DNA of 64,000 bases from Armatimonadota bacterium (GCA_023474015.1 JAMCYN010000092.1:1-64000); one strand, 5' to 3'; shown: positions 1-9,593, counted from the stretch's first letter. Notes: generated by a model from the letters alone, not told the origin. Made by a program: numbers and translations.

Positions 1-1825
1 CACACCAGTAGACCATCCCGACCACGGCCCCGCTGCTGCCGGTGGTCACAAACCCGAAGTTCGGACCAGCCTTGAGTGTCGCCGTGCCTCCACCCGAGGA
101 GACGAAGTCCGAGGGCATGACCCACTTGGACGCAATACCAGTCGTGCCGGTGTGAGAACTCAGCCAAATCTCGAGCGCCGGATTGAACGCATACAACTTG
201 CCATCCCCAGCGGCCGTGTAGACCCAGCCGTTGATGTATATTGGCGGGTTCGGGTGTGAAGTCGAAACAGTCGGCCAAGGCGGTACGATCAGTATTGTCG
301 AGGGCTTTAGAATCCCGTTGATATTCGGAAACGCGTCGAGCATATATACGTTGCCGGTCGACGACATCACAAGCACGGCTTCGACAGTCGCATAAGGTTT
401 CCTGGGGTCCTGCGCCGTCACTATCTCGGGTGACGAGAGAATTCCTCCATCCTGCGACGGCCATATCCAGATAATGTCCGCCCCGTCGTTGGTCATCCCC
501 GAGGGGCCGCCTTCAAAGCCGTCGTCGGGATTGCCGTTCTGGTCGATGTCTTTCTGCGGAGTCACATCCAACGCATAGAGCGTGTTTCCACTGGAGTAGA
601 ACGCCACGCCCTTATAGATGACCGCGCCGGACTCTCCGGTCGGGGGCGCGGGCTTAAGCGACCACATCTTCAGCAGCTCGGTGCCGCCAACCGTATCTAT
701 CGACCTGCCCGAGTGCCTTGGGTCTTTCCTGAGATCGGTCCATGAGGACGCCCATGCCATCACGTTATACGCGAACTTCAGGCTCGGCAGATTGTGCGGG
801 TACGGCAGGAAGCATCCACCGCCCACAAAGTTGGCAGTCGCCACGACTCGCCCGCTGCCGTAGGCATTGGCCGCGACGCTGGACTCCGGCGTAATGCTGA
901 GGCCCACTTTAGAGACTATCGGAAACAGAACATCGGTAAAGAGCGGCGGCTCATTAATGTCGGACCAGGCGCCTGTAAGCCCCATACTGTATCCTGGATT
1001 GACCAGGCACTTCCCCCAGTTCCAGCCGAGCATGGGAATCTCCGAATCGTCGATCCAGTAAGGAGAGGTGAGCAACGGATGATGGCGGCTCGCGGCGGCA
1101 TCAACACCGCCGGACGTGGACGAGCCAAAATACACGTTAGGGATGAAGAACGTGCCGGGCTGACCTGTGAAAGTCAGCGGCTTTTCTCTTCCTCCCGAAT
1201 TATCCACCCATAGCACCCCGCCGTTGTCCACGAACTTCCGCAGCTTCTCGCGGTCCTCATTGGCCAGGTTCACGTTACCCGCCGCCGGAAGATATAAAAT
1301 GTGCATCCGGGAGAGGTTGCGAGCCGTGGCGAGGTTCACCCGCCAGAACTCGGGGGACTGCTTGTTATACTTGTTCCCCGCTGTATCCACGGGAGCGTAG
1401 GGGTTATCGAGCGACCACCCAGCGGGCTTCATGCTCGTCAGGTAATCGAGGAGATTGAACAGACTTCCGCATGCGTCATCGAGCGGCTGGGGAACGCTCA
1501 AAGTGGTGGCGCCTGATCTGAGATCGATCACGCCACAATTGACCACCTTCCGATTGCCGGAGTACAGATACCCCGCCGCATTCGACGGCAACTGGGCCAC
1601 AATTGCAGCCACGAACACCAGGAGGCAGAGCACAGACCCACTATGCTGCGGGAACGGTTGTTTCCGCGAAGTGATCAAATTATTGCGGACGTAAGTTCCC
1701 GCAGCACGCACGGACGTAAGGTTGTACGAGCTGCGGGAACTCTTGACCGTGCGAAATCGATAGGCTAGTACATATAGCCGTTCCCGCAGCATACAAGCGG
1801 TTGTCAGCCTGGAAATCCATTTCAT
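1..1825 (-). CDS. Secreted DUF4159-like / PQQ beta-propeller protein, C-terminus cut by window edge
   Basis: An open frame of 608 codons runs from an ATG at 1825 to the window edge with no stop; a GAGGTGAG Shine-Dalgarno (SD) sequence lies 8 bases upstream and the preceding pseudopilin gene ends 21 bases away, so it closes the pseudopilin operon. Residues about 65-83 form a hydrophobic signal segment. The next ~200 residues resemble a DUF4159-type domain (LYLPAAGNVNLANEDREKLR followed by FVDNGGVLWVDN). From about residue 390 the pattern is a PQQ/quinoprotein-like propeller (GVAFYSSGNTLYALDV, GWVYTAAGDGKLYAFNP). The ~60 residues before the signal segment are odd: they are encoded by two tandem copies of a palindromic repeat (1645-1790). 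Probably secreted or envelope-anchored; its enzymatic role, if any, is unknown. Confidence 0.8.
   Translation of the reverse strand, partial: MKWISRLTTACMLRERLYVLAYRFRTVKSSRSSYNLTSVRAAGTYVRNNLITSRKQPFPQHSGSVLCLLVFVAAIVAQLPSNAAGYLYSGNRKVVNCGVIDLRSGATTLSVPQPLDDACGSLFNLLDYLTSMKPAGWSLDNPYAPVDTAGNKYNKQSPEFWRVNLATARNLSRMHILYLPAAGNVNLANEDREKLRKFVDNGGVLWVDNSGGREKPLTFTGQPGTFFIPNVYFGSSTSGGVDAAASRHHPLLTSPYWIDDSEIPMLGWNWGKCLVNPGYSMGLTGAWSDINEPPLFTDVLFPIVSKVGLSITPESSVAANAYGSGRVVATANFVGGGCFLPYPHNLPSLKFAYNVMAWASSWTDLRKDPRHSGRSIDTVGGTELLKMWSLKPAPPTGESGAVIYKGVAFYSSGNTLYALDVTPQKDIDQNGNPDDGFEGGPSGMTNDGADIIWIWPSQDGGILSSPEIVTAQDPRKPYATVEAVLVMSSTGNVYMLDAFPNINGILKPSTILIVPPWPTVSTSHPNPPIYINGWVYTAAGDGKLYAFNPALEIWLSSHTGTTGIASKWVMPSDFVSSGGGTATLKAGPNFGFVTTGSSGAVVGMVYWC
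1645..1790. repeat. Two tandem copies of an 11-bp-armed dyad inside a coding N-terminus
   Basis: GCTGCGGGAAC occurs at 1645-1655 and 1730-1740, and its reverse complement at 1695-1705 and 1780-1790. The two dyads therefore repeat with a period of exactly 85 bp. They fall within codons 12-61 of the minus-strand gene, between the start codon and the signal segment. Confidence 0.85.
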
Positions 1826-1846
1826 GTTCACTCACCTCGAATGCGA

Positions 1847-4615
1847 CTACATCACATCGCCGAAGTAGATAAGCCCGCGGGCGACGGGCAGCCTGGGAGC
1901 AATCGGCAGCGGGCGGCCGTAGATATCGGTCCTTATGGGTATCTTCGGATTCGCGTTATCCCTGAGGTCCGCCAGCGGCCAGCCGGCGTGGTCGTCGTAG
2001 AGCAGCGTCAGGCCCTCATTCGGATGCGCCGTCGGCACATTGCTGGACCCGTATGTGTCGGGGATCCTTCCCCATTTCGCCATCCACTCTTCCACATCGC
2101 TGATAGCGGCAGGCATATTCTCGCTCACCGCCCCATCCACGATTACGCGAATATCGAGCGGCTGCCCGAAGTATGGGAACATGTCTCTCACGCCCGCCGG
2201 ACGCGGTCTGCCGGGGATATCCGACGGGTTCGGGTTGAACCAGTTGCCCGGCAGCACAAAGAACGACCCCTCCTGGGCATAAAGCACGGCCTCGATTCGG
2301 ACATCGAACGGCTGCACCGCCAGCCCGCCCAGCAGGTAGTTGTTGCGCGTGAAAGAGGTCTGGTCGAGCGCGATCTCCAACAAGTTCGCCTCGCCGATCC
2401 CCATGTTCATGTTTGCGTTGGTGGCCCCATCCAGCGGGAACACTTCGCCGATGAACGCGCTCCCGATACCCCAGCCGGGGGCGTTGAAGTGCGGATCGCC
2501 GATACCCCATACATACTTCGGTAGCGCCGAGTAAACGCTGTTTAAGCTAAGAATTCCGCCGTTCGCAGCTATATCGCTCGGATTGAGCCAAGCGTTGATA
2601 TACGATGAACCGTACTGCCCCGAATGCCGCAGGAAGAGGAACCAGTCGCTCGGCGGGTTCGGGCTATTGTCCGATTCCCACGGGCCGAACTCGAACCCGA
2701 TCCTTGGGCGGCTATCCGGCTCGCTGTTCACGATGATGTGATACGGCGGCTGGTTGTTCTGAGCATCCGAACCTATGCTGTCACCGCCGATGCCGTTCTT
2801 GGGCGCGAAGAACTGCGTGGTGTTCACGCATATATTCTGCTTTGCCAGCAGCGCAAGCCCGCAGGTCGGGTCCGCGCCGCGCCAGTCGCGCCGCTCATTG
2901 CTGTCGTTCTTCCAATCAGGCTTGCGATACTTGAGCAGGCTGCCTTCGATGTAAATGTTCTCTCCGGAGGCCACCGTAAGCTGCATGTCCGGCGGCAGCA
3001 TGCCGCGAATACGTATGTTGCCCTCGGCGTAGATCACACCGTTGCCCGCGACGCTCCGCTTGCCGTCGCCGCCGAGCGAGGGTGTCATTACCCGCCCATA
3101 TCTATAGTCCGGGTAAGGCATGCGTATGGTCTGCCCCCACTCCGGCCTGCGCACGCCGTTGCAGTCATACCACGCTTGCCCATCGGTACGCGTGACCTTA
3201 AAGTAGTACTGCCTGCGGCTGTTGTTTTCGACCATCTCGAAGTCGTTAGGCTCAAGTGTGATAATGACCCCAGGCGGAATGTAGTACGGGCCCTTCCAGT
3301 AGGGCGAGATCGGGTTGTTGGGCTTGAGCCAGTCAGAACGGAGAGAATAGCCCCCTATCAGGGTCTCGCTCTCGTCCTGTCGGTCGCCGGAGTTGCCGAT
3401 GTAGATACCGCGTCCCCACCCCAACTCGCCAAGGTTCACCCACGAGCCGTCGGGCGCCTGGAAACGCTCGCCTGAGTTGAGAGTCAGCAGCCGGTAGCGC
3501 GTGGTGCTGTTGGTGGTGTCGAGCTGGTCAACGAGCGGGGGCTCGAGGCGCTTAATACGCCTGGTTGCATCGCCCACTTGCCCTCGGCTGTCGCGATAGA
3601 ACCCGCCCTGCGAACTGAACAGATCGTTATCACTCGGATAAAGATCGAGCGGTCCCACCTCTACCACGCCATTCTGCTGAAGCGCATACAGCTTCGGCTT
3701 CAGCAACTCATCGGCGTGTTTGATATCGCCGGCCACCTCCACCATATCTATCGGTGTCAGCGTGCCCGTGTTGTCCCCGACTCCTCTCAGGTAAAGCTGG
3801 ATCGAGTCGCTGCCGGCCCCATACCAGAGCAGGTTGCCGTTAACCCTGATCGGCGCGCCCCGATAGCCGAACTTGGCATCCGCGACCGACTGCCCGAACT
3901 TGACATTATAACCCGGACACCCGAGCGGAAAGTCCGTGTTACGATTGTCCTTGTTGGTAATAAACCGCAGGTAGTCGGTCACGCCGATAGGCTTGTAGGC
4001 CGTGATCTCGCGCCGAAGGTTCGGGTTGCCGTGGGGCTTATAGGTGGTGGGGTCGTTCTCGTCGAATACCCCAAGGCGGCCTATGGATTCGATCTTGATA
4101 TGCTTCGAGAGTGGATCGTTCGGGTCGGGATTATACGACACCCGCAGCAGGAACCGCCCCGTGCCCGTACTGAACGTGGTGTACCCACCGGTCGGGCCAG
4201 CGTAACCCTGCCCCGGAGCCGAGCCAGCGGGAAGCTCCGTGGCATAATATGCCCTGGTCCAGCGAAAGTCGGGATACTTGTCCCTGATATCCTGCCAGTT
4301 CGGCAACGGAGTCAGGCTCTGTGGGTAGTTAGCGTCTGACTTGTCGATGGTAACATCGTCGGGTCTCGGCCGCCAGTCGGCGCCGTCCTCGCTGGATGTG
4401 AGCATCTTGTCGGCGTATTTCACACCGCCCTCGGCGATCTGTGCGACCTCATCGATGTTTGAGTACCGCTCCGACCGGAACAGGTTCCGCGCGACCAGCC
4501 CGATAAAGACGGCCGCGATCAGCGCCACCACGAACATAACCATGATGGCAATGACCAGAGTCTGGCCGGACCGACCGGACCTTATTCGGTTGTGAAGAGC
4601 ACAAGCTGGCATCAT
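1847..4615 (-). CDS. Very large PilX/GspK-like minor pseudopilin
   Basis: The frame extends to 4702, but the first 29 codons are the intergenic repeat, so I choose the ATG at 4615 (MMPACALHNRIRSGRSGQTL), giving 922 residues. A short basic N-terminus precedes one hydrophobic helix (TLVIAIMVMFVVALIAAVFI) and an amphipathic stretch (ARNLFRSERYSNIDEVAQIA), the PilX/GspK-type arrangement without the classical G/FTLxE cleavage site. The rest is a large exported domain with no motif I recognise; GspK proteins are usually about 300-350 residues. It lies downstream of the GspI- and GspJ-like genes and probably caps or primes the pseudopilus or takes part in surface contact. Function is inferred from position and N-terminus only. 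Confidence 0.75.
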   Translation of the reverse strand: MMPACALHNRIRSGRSGQTLVIAIMVMFVVALIAAVFIGLVARNLFRSERYSNIDEVAQIAEGGVKYADKMLTSSEDGADWRPRPDDVTIDKSDANYPQSLTPLPNWQDIRDKYPDFRWTRAYYATELPAGSAPGQGYAGPTGGYTTFSTGTGRFLLRVSYNPDPNDPLSKHIKIESIGRLGVFDENDPTTYKPHGNPNLRREITAYKPIGVTDYLRFITNKDNRNTDFPLGCPGYNVKFGQSVADAKFGYRGAPIRVNGNLLWYGAGSDSIQLYLRGVGDNTGTLTPIDMVEVAGDIKHADELLKPKLYALQQNGVVEVGPLDLYPSDNDLFSSQGGFYRDSRGQVGDATRRIKRLEPPLVDQLDTTNSTTRYRLLTLNSGERFQAPDGSWVNLGELGWGRGIYIGNSGDRQDESETLIGGYSLRSDWLKPNNPISPYWKGPYYIPPGVIITLEPNDFEMVENNSRRQYYFKVTRTDGQAWYDCNGVRRPEWGQTIRMPYPDYRYGRVMTPSLGGDGKRSVAGNGVIYAEGNIRIRGMLPPDMQLTVASGENIYIEGSLLKYRKPDWKNDSNERRDWRGADPTCGLALLAKQNICVNTTQFFAPKNGIGGDSIGSDAQNNQPPYHIIVNSEPDSRPRIGFEFGPWESDNSPNPPSDWFLFLRHSGQYGSSYINAWLNPSDIAANGGILSLNSVYSALPKYVWGIGDPHFNAPGWGIGSAFIGEVFPLDGATNANMNMGIGEANLLEIALDQTSFTRNNYLLGGLAVQPFDVRIEAVLYAQEGSFFVLPGNWFNPNPSDIPGRPRPAGVRDMFPYFGQPLDIRVIVDGAVSENMPAAISDVEEWMAKWGRIPDTYGSSNVPTAHPNEGLTLLYDDHAGWPLADLRDNANPKIPIRTDIYGRPLPIAPRLPVARGLIYFGDVM

Positions 4616-4635
4616 AATCTTAACTCGTGAAATGA

Positions 4636-4711
4636 AGAATGCAGAGTGCAGAATGCAGAATGATGGGAGGTCCTTCCCCATTCTGCACTCTGCATTCATC
4701 ATTCTGCATTC
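4636..4711. repeat. Family A palindromic intergenic element (GCAGAAT type), copy 1
   Basis: Arms built from AATGCAGA(A/G)TGCAGAATG units are mirrored by CATTCTGCACTCTGCATTC units around a centre reading GGGAGGTCCTTCCCC. It sits between two pseudopilin genes and could form a long hairpin in the mRNA. Confidence 0.85.
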
Positions 4712-4716
4712 CCTGT

Positions 4717-6552
4717 CTACCTCATCGCATTTCTAATCTTGACCGTATTATTCAGCTCCACCGTATGCGCTATGGCGGAGTCCGGGTCGAACATTCGGAT
4801 GCCGACGTGGATATTCACCAAACTCTTGGTGAAGTAGTCGCCGCGCACGACATCGCCGTTTCTATTGAACTGGACCTTGTAGTTCGCCATTATCGACGCC
4901 CCCGTCTCGGGCAAGTTCTGATCGGGGACACGGCTGAACTCGATTATACCGGTGTCATATTGGATCTTATACTGGTTTAGTTCCGGATAACCCAGGGTCT
5001 GGGGCACTCTCTCGTATCGAACAAGTCTACTGCCGTCCGACCCCGGCGTCATGTCCGGCCCCCACACAACCTCGCTGCCGGGCACGATGGTCGCGTATGT
5101 CATCCTTTCGCCGGGCACGTTGCCATCGAAGTATCTGAGATAAGCATACCGGCGCGCGGAACTCCTGTCATTGCTGGACACCGACTTGAAGCGGGAGTTG
5201 ATCTCCCAGGGGTCCAGCGTACATACAGGATCATTCGGCTTGGTAGGGTCCCTGGGGTCGAGCGCAAAGTTCACTGTTCCCCGGCCCAGGTTGAGAATCT
5301 GCTGGCCACCGCCGCGCGCGAAATCGAAGTAGAACGCCATCTCCGTTTCCGGCGGGATATACCCGGTACGCATATACTCGGAGATGTTAAATACCTCCGC
5401 GCCGCCGTTCTTCACTATCACAAGGTCATTGTTACCGTTGATTGCCGTCGAGTAATCCGTGATGTTGACCGAACTCGTGCCGTTCTGGTTAACGTCCTGA
5501 TAGGTATACACTCCCACGGTGAACGGGTCCTGAAGCCAGAAGCCGTACTTCGCGCGATAGACCGTAGGGACCGCGTTAGGATACTCGGAACTCTTGTCGT
5601 TAGGGTTGCTGCCCGCGAAGGTGTCGTTATCGACCTTGGCGTACTTGAACGTAATCGACGGCTCCAGCGCCTCGAACCGCGGGGTGCTCACATCGCTATC
5701 GACTGCTGTCACGAGGTCCTCATACTTGCCCATGCCGACGATGCGCGCCTTCTCAGCCCAGGCCTGCCAATATTTCAGGTTTTCCGAAGAGCCCCGGCTG
5801 CCGGGTACGGTCTGCTCGCTGTAGAAGAATCTCGGATCATTGAGCACCTCGGCAAGCTCCTGCACGGCCTGATTGGCATCCGAGCTGAATATCGTCGTGT
5901 CGGTCGGGTCAAACTCTATCCGATACAGGACAACCTGGTTACCCGCGTCCGCCGCCACATTCTTCCCCCACGGCGACTCCCAGCCGAAGTACGGCGGGTC
6001 GTCTTTTGCACGGGCGGTTGTCGGATTGTTGTATCGCAGGCCGAGGAAATATCGGACGACAGTCACGTCCTGCTCCAACGGAAGCCTGGGCCTGATCTCG
6101 ATGTATTCAGTCCTATTACAAATAGGGCACGCCGGGAGAGCCTCCCCACCGCGTGGAAAATCGCGGGGCTGGCCGTCCGGGTGCTGGGTGGTGTCCGGGT
6201 TGCCGCAGTGAACCAGCATCCTCGGCAGCACGAAATCGATCTTTGCGGATGGTATCCGCAGCCAATAGATCGGTGGAATCGTGGCTCCTGCGGCGGTATC
6301 GGCCACTGGTATTTCCAGAGGCTCGGCGGTGTAGTCCAGCACGTCCATCGCCTCACCAAGCTCGCGGCCGATCCGCTCGATGCTGATTCGCGCCGAATCC
6401 TGCGCTTCGACCATCGCCTGCGCGTTGCGGGTGAGCTCGAACGACTTGGCGACCGGGTACAGCACGAGACCCATCAGTATGATGGATATCGCCATAACCA
6501 CCAGCAGCTCCATGAGCGTAAAGCCATGATTGTGCTTCGCAACGTCATTCAT
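4717..6552 (-). CDS. Large PilW/GspJ-like minor pseudopilin with class III signal
   Basis: The N-terminus carries a canonical prepilin site, HGFTLMELLVVM: short hydrophilic leader, Gly at the cleavage position, Phe+1, Glu+5, then a hydrophobic helix to about residue 32. This is the substrate signature of the PilD peptidase encoded at 9772-10662. At 611 residues it is two to three times the usual GspJ/PilW length. Four cysteines around residues 113-147 (CGNPD, CPICN) could bind metal. The body has repeated Asp/Asn-rich beta-like segments of unknown fold. It lies between GspI-like and PilX-like genes, each separated by a family A repeat, and probably belongs to the pseudopilus tip complex. Confidence 0.85.
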   Translation of the reverse strand: MNDVAKHNHGFTLMELLVVMAISIILMGLVLYPVAKSFELTRNAQAMVEAQDSARISIERIGRELGEAMDVLDYTAEPLEIPVADTAAGATIPPIYWLRIPSAKIDFVLPRMLVHCGNPDTTQHPDGQPRDFPRGGEALPACPICNRTEYIEIRPRLPLEQDVTVVRYFLGLRYNNPTTARAKDDPPYFGWESPWGKNVAADAGNQVVLYRIEFDPTDTTIFSSDANQAVQELAEVLNDPRFFYSEQTVPGSRGSSENLKYWQAWAEKARIVGMGKYEDLVTAVDSDVSTPRFEALEPSITFKYAKVDNDTFAGSNPNDKSSEYPNAVPTVYRAKYGFWLQDPFTVGVYTYQDVNQNGTSSVNITDYSTAINGNNDLVIVKNGGAEVFNISEYMRTGYIPPETEMAFYFDFARGGGQQILNLGRGTVNFALDPRDPTKPNDPVCTLDPWEINSRFKSVSSNDRSSARRYAYLRYFDGNVPGERMTYATIVPGSEVVWGPDMTPGSDGSRLVRYERVPQTLGYPELNQYKIQYDTGIIEFSRVPDQNLPETGASIMANYKVQFNRNGDVVRGDYFTKSLVNIHVGIRMFDPDSAIAHTVELNNTVKIRNAMR

Positions 6553-6565
6553 ATCAGAGGCTTTT

Positions 6566-6651
6566 GAATGCAGAATGCAGATTGCAGAATGCAGAATGAC
6601 CCGTCACACGAGGTCCCTTCATTCTGCATTCTGCATTCATCATTCTGCATT
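6566..6651. repeat. Family A palindromic intergenic element, copy 2
   Basis: Left arm GAATGCAGAATGCAGATTGC, right arm with CATTCTGCATTCTGCATTC and CATCATTCTGCATT. The centre includes AGGTCCCTTC. It fills the gap between two minor pseudopilin genes. Confidence 0.85.
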
Positions 6652-6653
6652 AT

Positions 6654-8450
6654 CTACTCCCTAGTAAGATTCGTATCCATATCCACATGCCGCCAGACCT
6701 TGCCGTCGCGCCAGACCACCCTGGCCCGAAGCGACACGCCTACCACCGCCAGCCGTCGTATCTCGGCCCCTACGGGCAGCGGAAGATCGACACATATATC
6801 GCCGTTTGTCGAGTCTAACTGAATCTGCGCGCAGTAGCCCACGACCCTGTGCTCGCCGTCGTTCCCGCCGCCGATCTTTCCATAAGTAAAATCGACCGAC
6901 ACCATCTGGTCGAGGTCGCACGGCACGAACAGGAGCCGGTTCGGGGCCGCAAGCATATAGCTCCGATAGTCGATCAGGCTCGTGTCGTCATAAACCCTGG
7001 TGTAGTTTGAATAGGCCTTATGGCACTGGACCGACCAGTCGCCGTCTGCTCGGTAAAAAAACCTAAGGTGGCGGCCGACCATATCGACATCCGGTGAGAT
7101 CACGTTCCCTTCCCAGTCCACCAGGTTCGCGAAACGCGGCACATCCACGGTCCCAATCTTGAAATCCACGTTATCCACAAAGAAGCTGGAAGGGGTCTCC
7201 ATCTGCAATCCAGTCGCGAGATCGACTATGTATATCGGCACAGGCACTATCTGGGAGCCCGTCATCAGGCCCTTATACCCGTCCTGCTCATCCGGGTTGT
7301 CCGTGGGGTCGCCGACGTTCAATATAAACCTGAGCGCCATCTTGATAGGTATCGTGTCCGCGCTGCTCGGCGCAGGCGCGGGGACGACCCTGTCCTCCCT
7401 AATGATGCGCAGGTCGTAGATACGATAGTCGATCCGAGCCTCAAGCGGCTTGAGCCCGAGCGAGGTATGCTCGTAGACACCGTTGCCGTTCGGGTTGAAC
7501 GCTACGACCCCGAGGATCGGGTCCGCCAGCTTGAACTCATATGGATCGAGCGTCCACGATCCGGGCTGCTCCTGGAAAGCGCGCGCGCAAGCGATGGAGT
7601 CCATCTCTATGCTCTCGGCGGTTCCATTCACAGGTGTAAACGGCACATCCACCCACACCGAGCGGTCCCTGTTGTCCAGGCCGTTGTGCACCACCGGCAC
7701 CTGCGCGTCGAGTTTCGTATAAAGCGTGCCGGGGTCGTTCTGGCCGGTCCGCGCCCAATAGGAGAAACTCACGTGGTAGACCCGTTCGACGACATTCCGG
7801 TCCGGGGCTACAGCCACCTGAAAGCGCAGGGTGTTGCCTTCTATGAAGCCGCGAGCGGCGAACTCACCGGCCTTCAGATACGACGGGTCAATGTCCCTGC
7901 GCCGCATATCGCCGCCCTTGATGGCAAGACCGTCCAGTTCGCCATTCGCGTCCCTGCTCACATCTATAGGACTGAACGCCAGCATGTAGCGCGAGCCGAA
8001 GACGGCCCCGCCGCCGGTCTGGAAATAGTTCGCGGTGGGGATTGCGGTAGTTTCGCCGATCACGTAGCGCCGGTTCAGCGCATTGGCTCGCTCGATGCCG
8101 GAGCCGAAGTCGAAATGGCCGTAGAGCGAAGGGCCGGGCATCGCGCCCTTGGAGTTCACATCACCGGTCGTTGGATAACTTCCATACCATAAAGTCCCGT
8201 CATCGCGGATCGGCACAATTCCGGCGGGGAGATTGGCGGATAGGCCCTTCCATCGCTCGATCTCCTGCTGGGCCAGCTTGGAGGCAATCGACTGGCTCTC
8301 GCCCGCGCGGACCACTCGGAAGCCGGTGGGGAACATCTGGACCACGGTCATGATCCCGACGAGCAGCACCGCCATCACCACGAGGACCTCTATCAGCGAT
8401 GTGCCTCTCTTGCCTTTCCAAAGATTGCGCATATACATCCTGTTCACCAT
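6654..8450 (-). CDS. Large PilV/GspI-like minor pseudopilin
   Basis: The prepilin-like signal is KGKRGTSLIEVLVVMAVLLV: Gly/Thr cleavage context, Glu+5 and a ~20-residue hydrophobic helix, followed by AGESQSIASKLAQQEIERWK, typical of PilV/GspI. Length is 598 residues, far longer than the ~120-200 residues usual for GspI. Start choice: ATG at 8450 opens the frame, but the third ATG at 8432 has AGG six bases upstream and gives a leader of more usual length. The body has no motif I recognise and looks beta-rich. It heads the minor pseudopilin group and follows a 400 bp repeat-rich gap, so it may have its own promoter. Confidence 0.83.
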   Translation of the reverse strand: MVNRMYMRNLWKGKRGTSLIEVLVVMAVLLVGIMTVVQMFPTGFRVVRAGESQSIASKLAQQEIERWKGLSANLPAGIVPIRDDGTLWYGSYPTTGDVNSKGAMPGPSLYGHFDFGSGIERANALNRRYVIGETTAIPTANYFQTGGGAVFGSRYMLAFSPIDVSRDANGELDGLAIKGGDMRRRDIDPSYLKAGEFAARGFIEGNTLRFQVAVAPDRNVVERVYHVSFSYWARTGQNDPGTLYTKLDAQVPVVHNGLDNRDRSVWVDVPFTPVNGTAESIEMDSIACARAFQEQPGSWTLDPYEFKLADPILGVVAFNPNGNGVYEHTSLGLKPLEARIDYRIYDLRIIREDRVVPAPAPSSADTIPIKMALRFILNVGDPTDNPDEQDGYKGLMTGSQIVPVPIYIVDLATGLQMETPSSFFVDNVDFKIGTVDVPRFANLVDWEGNVISPDVDMVGRHLRFFYRADGDWSVQCHKAYSNYTRVYDDTSLIDYRSYMLAAPNRLLFVPCDLDQMVSVDFTYGKIGGGNDGEHRVVGYCAQIQLDSTNGDICVDLPLPVGAEIRRLAVVGVSLRARVVWRDGKVWRHVDMDTNLTRE

Positions 8451-8601
8451 CGAGCAAGCGACTCACTCGATGGTACGACTACATCACGCTTCCTAATGTT
8501 CCGACTAGGGAACCTGGCATACAATTTCATGTGATTAGACTCGGGTTTATTGCTTTGGGGTTGCCCGGGGATGCTATCATTTCCGCACGAAGCCTCCGCG
8601 C

Positions 8602-8751
8602 CATGTCATTCTGAGCTTCGGTACCTTGTCATTCTGGCCTCGGTACCTTGTCATTCTGAGCCAAAGGCGAAGAATCTGCTTTACACTGAATGAATGGACT
8701 TCCACGAAGGGTTCAAAGCAGATGCTTCGTCGTGCCTCCTCAGCATGACAA
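8602..8751. repeat. Family E repeat cluster (TGTCATTCTGAGC type) in a 402-bp gap
   Basis: The gap 8451-8852 has no credible gene. It holds three tandem units of the form TTGTCATTCTGAGC...TCGGTACC, then AAGGCGAAGAATCTGCTTT, answered by the inverted AAAGCAGATGCTTCG and CAGCATGACAAGG. This makes a long imperfect inverted repeat. The TGTCATTCTGAGC word recurs inverted at 23471-23571. Confidence 0.8.
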
Positions 8752-8852
8752 GGCTTATACGTTCGTGCACTAGCCAGACGTTACGTTGCTTCGTTTTACG
8801 TTGCTTCGGTTGCATACAGCCGAAACAACAAGCATCATGAGTAATTATCGGC

Positions 8853-9593
8853 TTAGCCCTTCTTCGGCCTCACGCGCCACTTGGAGTTCTCGACAAGCCC
8901 CGCCTCCATCACGTCGCAGGACCCATCGAGAAAGACGACAATCGCCTTGCCCCTGACTATGCTGCCCTCGCCGCGGATCTCGTGGAAGCTGCACCAGGTC
9001 ACAACAGTATCCCCAGGCGGGTTTCTGAACTGAAGCTGCCGCTCGTAGTCCTGCTGCTGGGTGGCGGAATCGTCCGGCATACCCGGGTCGGTAGTGAACG
9101 TCGCTACCGCCGCCACATCGGGCGCCCACTTGATGCAGTAGTGCGGCTGGCGAGGCGAGGCGCCTATTACGTAGGGACCGTAGCTGTAACTGTCGTATGC
9201 CCAACCGTTCACAACCGGGTCGGCAGCGTAGGGAAACTTCTGGTAACTTACCCTGGTCGCCGTACTAGTCGCTACCGACGAGGGGCAGTGCATCAGCCTG
9301 ATGGCCTTCACATACTCCGAGAAGAGAGTCTTGTCGCTCTTGGCGTTGTCTATCACAGTGGCCGTCGTGGTCTCGGGGTCGACAAGGAACTCCGGATACC
9401 GGCGATTGTCCTGCTTGAACATCTGCACGCCCATCGCGATCTGCTTGAGGTTGCTGATGCAGTTGTTCTGCCTGGCGCGCTCCTTCACCATCCCCATCAC
9501 CGGGAATATCACCGCCGCCAATATCGCGATGATCGCGATGACGGTCAACAACTCGATCAACGAAAAACCGCTCTTACGAGATAGTAGCTTCAT
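8853..9593 (-). CDS. GspG/H-X9-DG-type pseudopilin
   Basis: KSGFSLIELLTVIAIIAILA is a textbook class III prepilin signal (Gly/Phe cleavage, Glu+5). It is followed by FPVMGMVKERARQNNCISNL, the usual start of GspG-like and DUF1559-like proteins of Planctomycetes and Armatimonadetes. Length 246 residues. Near the C-terminus, AIVVFLDGSCDVMEA has the FxDGS form seen at the end of this family. A GGAGGTG lies 12 bases upstream of the ATG, and a TATAAT on the minus strand at 9652-9657 may be its -10 box. It probably forms the body of the pseudopilus or is a secreted pilin-like surface protein. Confidence 0.88.
   Translation of the reverse strand: MKLLSRKSGFSLIELLTVIAIIAILAAVIFPVMGMVKERARQNNCISNLKQIAMGVQMFKQDNRRYPEFLVDPETTTATVIDNAKSDKTLFSEYVKAIRLMHCPSSVATSTATRVSYQKFPYAADPVVNGWAYDSYSYGPYVIGASPRQPHYCIKWAPDVAAVATFTTDPGMPDDSATQQQDYERQLQFRNPPGDTVVTWCSFHEIRGEGSIVRGKAIVVFLDGSCDVMEAGLVENSKWRVRPKKG

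Noticed and set aside
1841..4339. Long plus-strand ORFs opposite the PilX-like gene (227, 283 and 253 codons)
   Set aside because: Antisense shadows: Arg/His/Val-rich composition, no domains, no start signals.
4616..4702. Extended N-terminus of the PilX-like protein starting in the repeat
   Set aside because: The extra 29 codons are family A repeat and would put a non-signal peptide before the basic/hydrophobic start.
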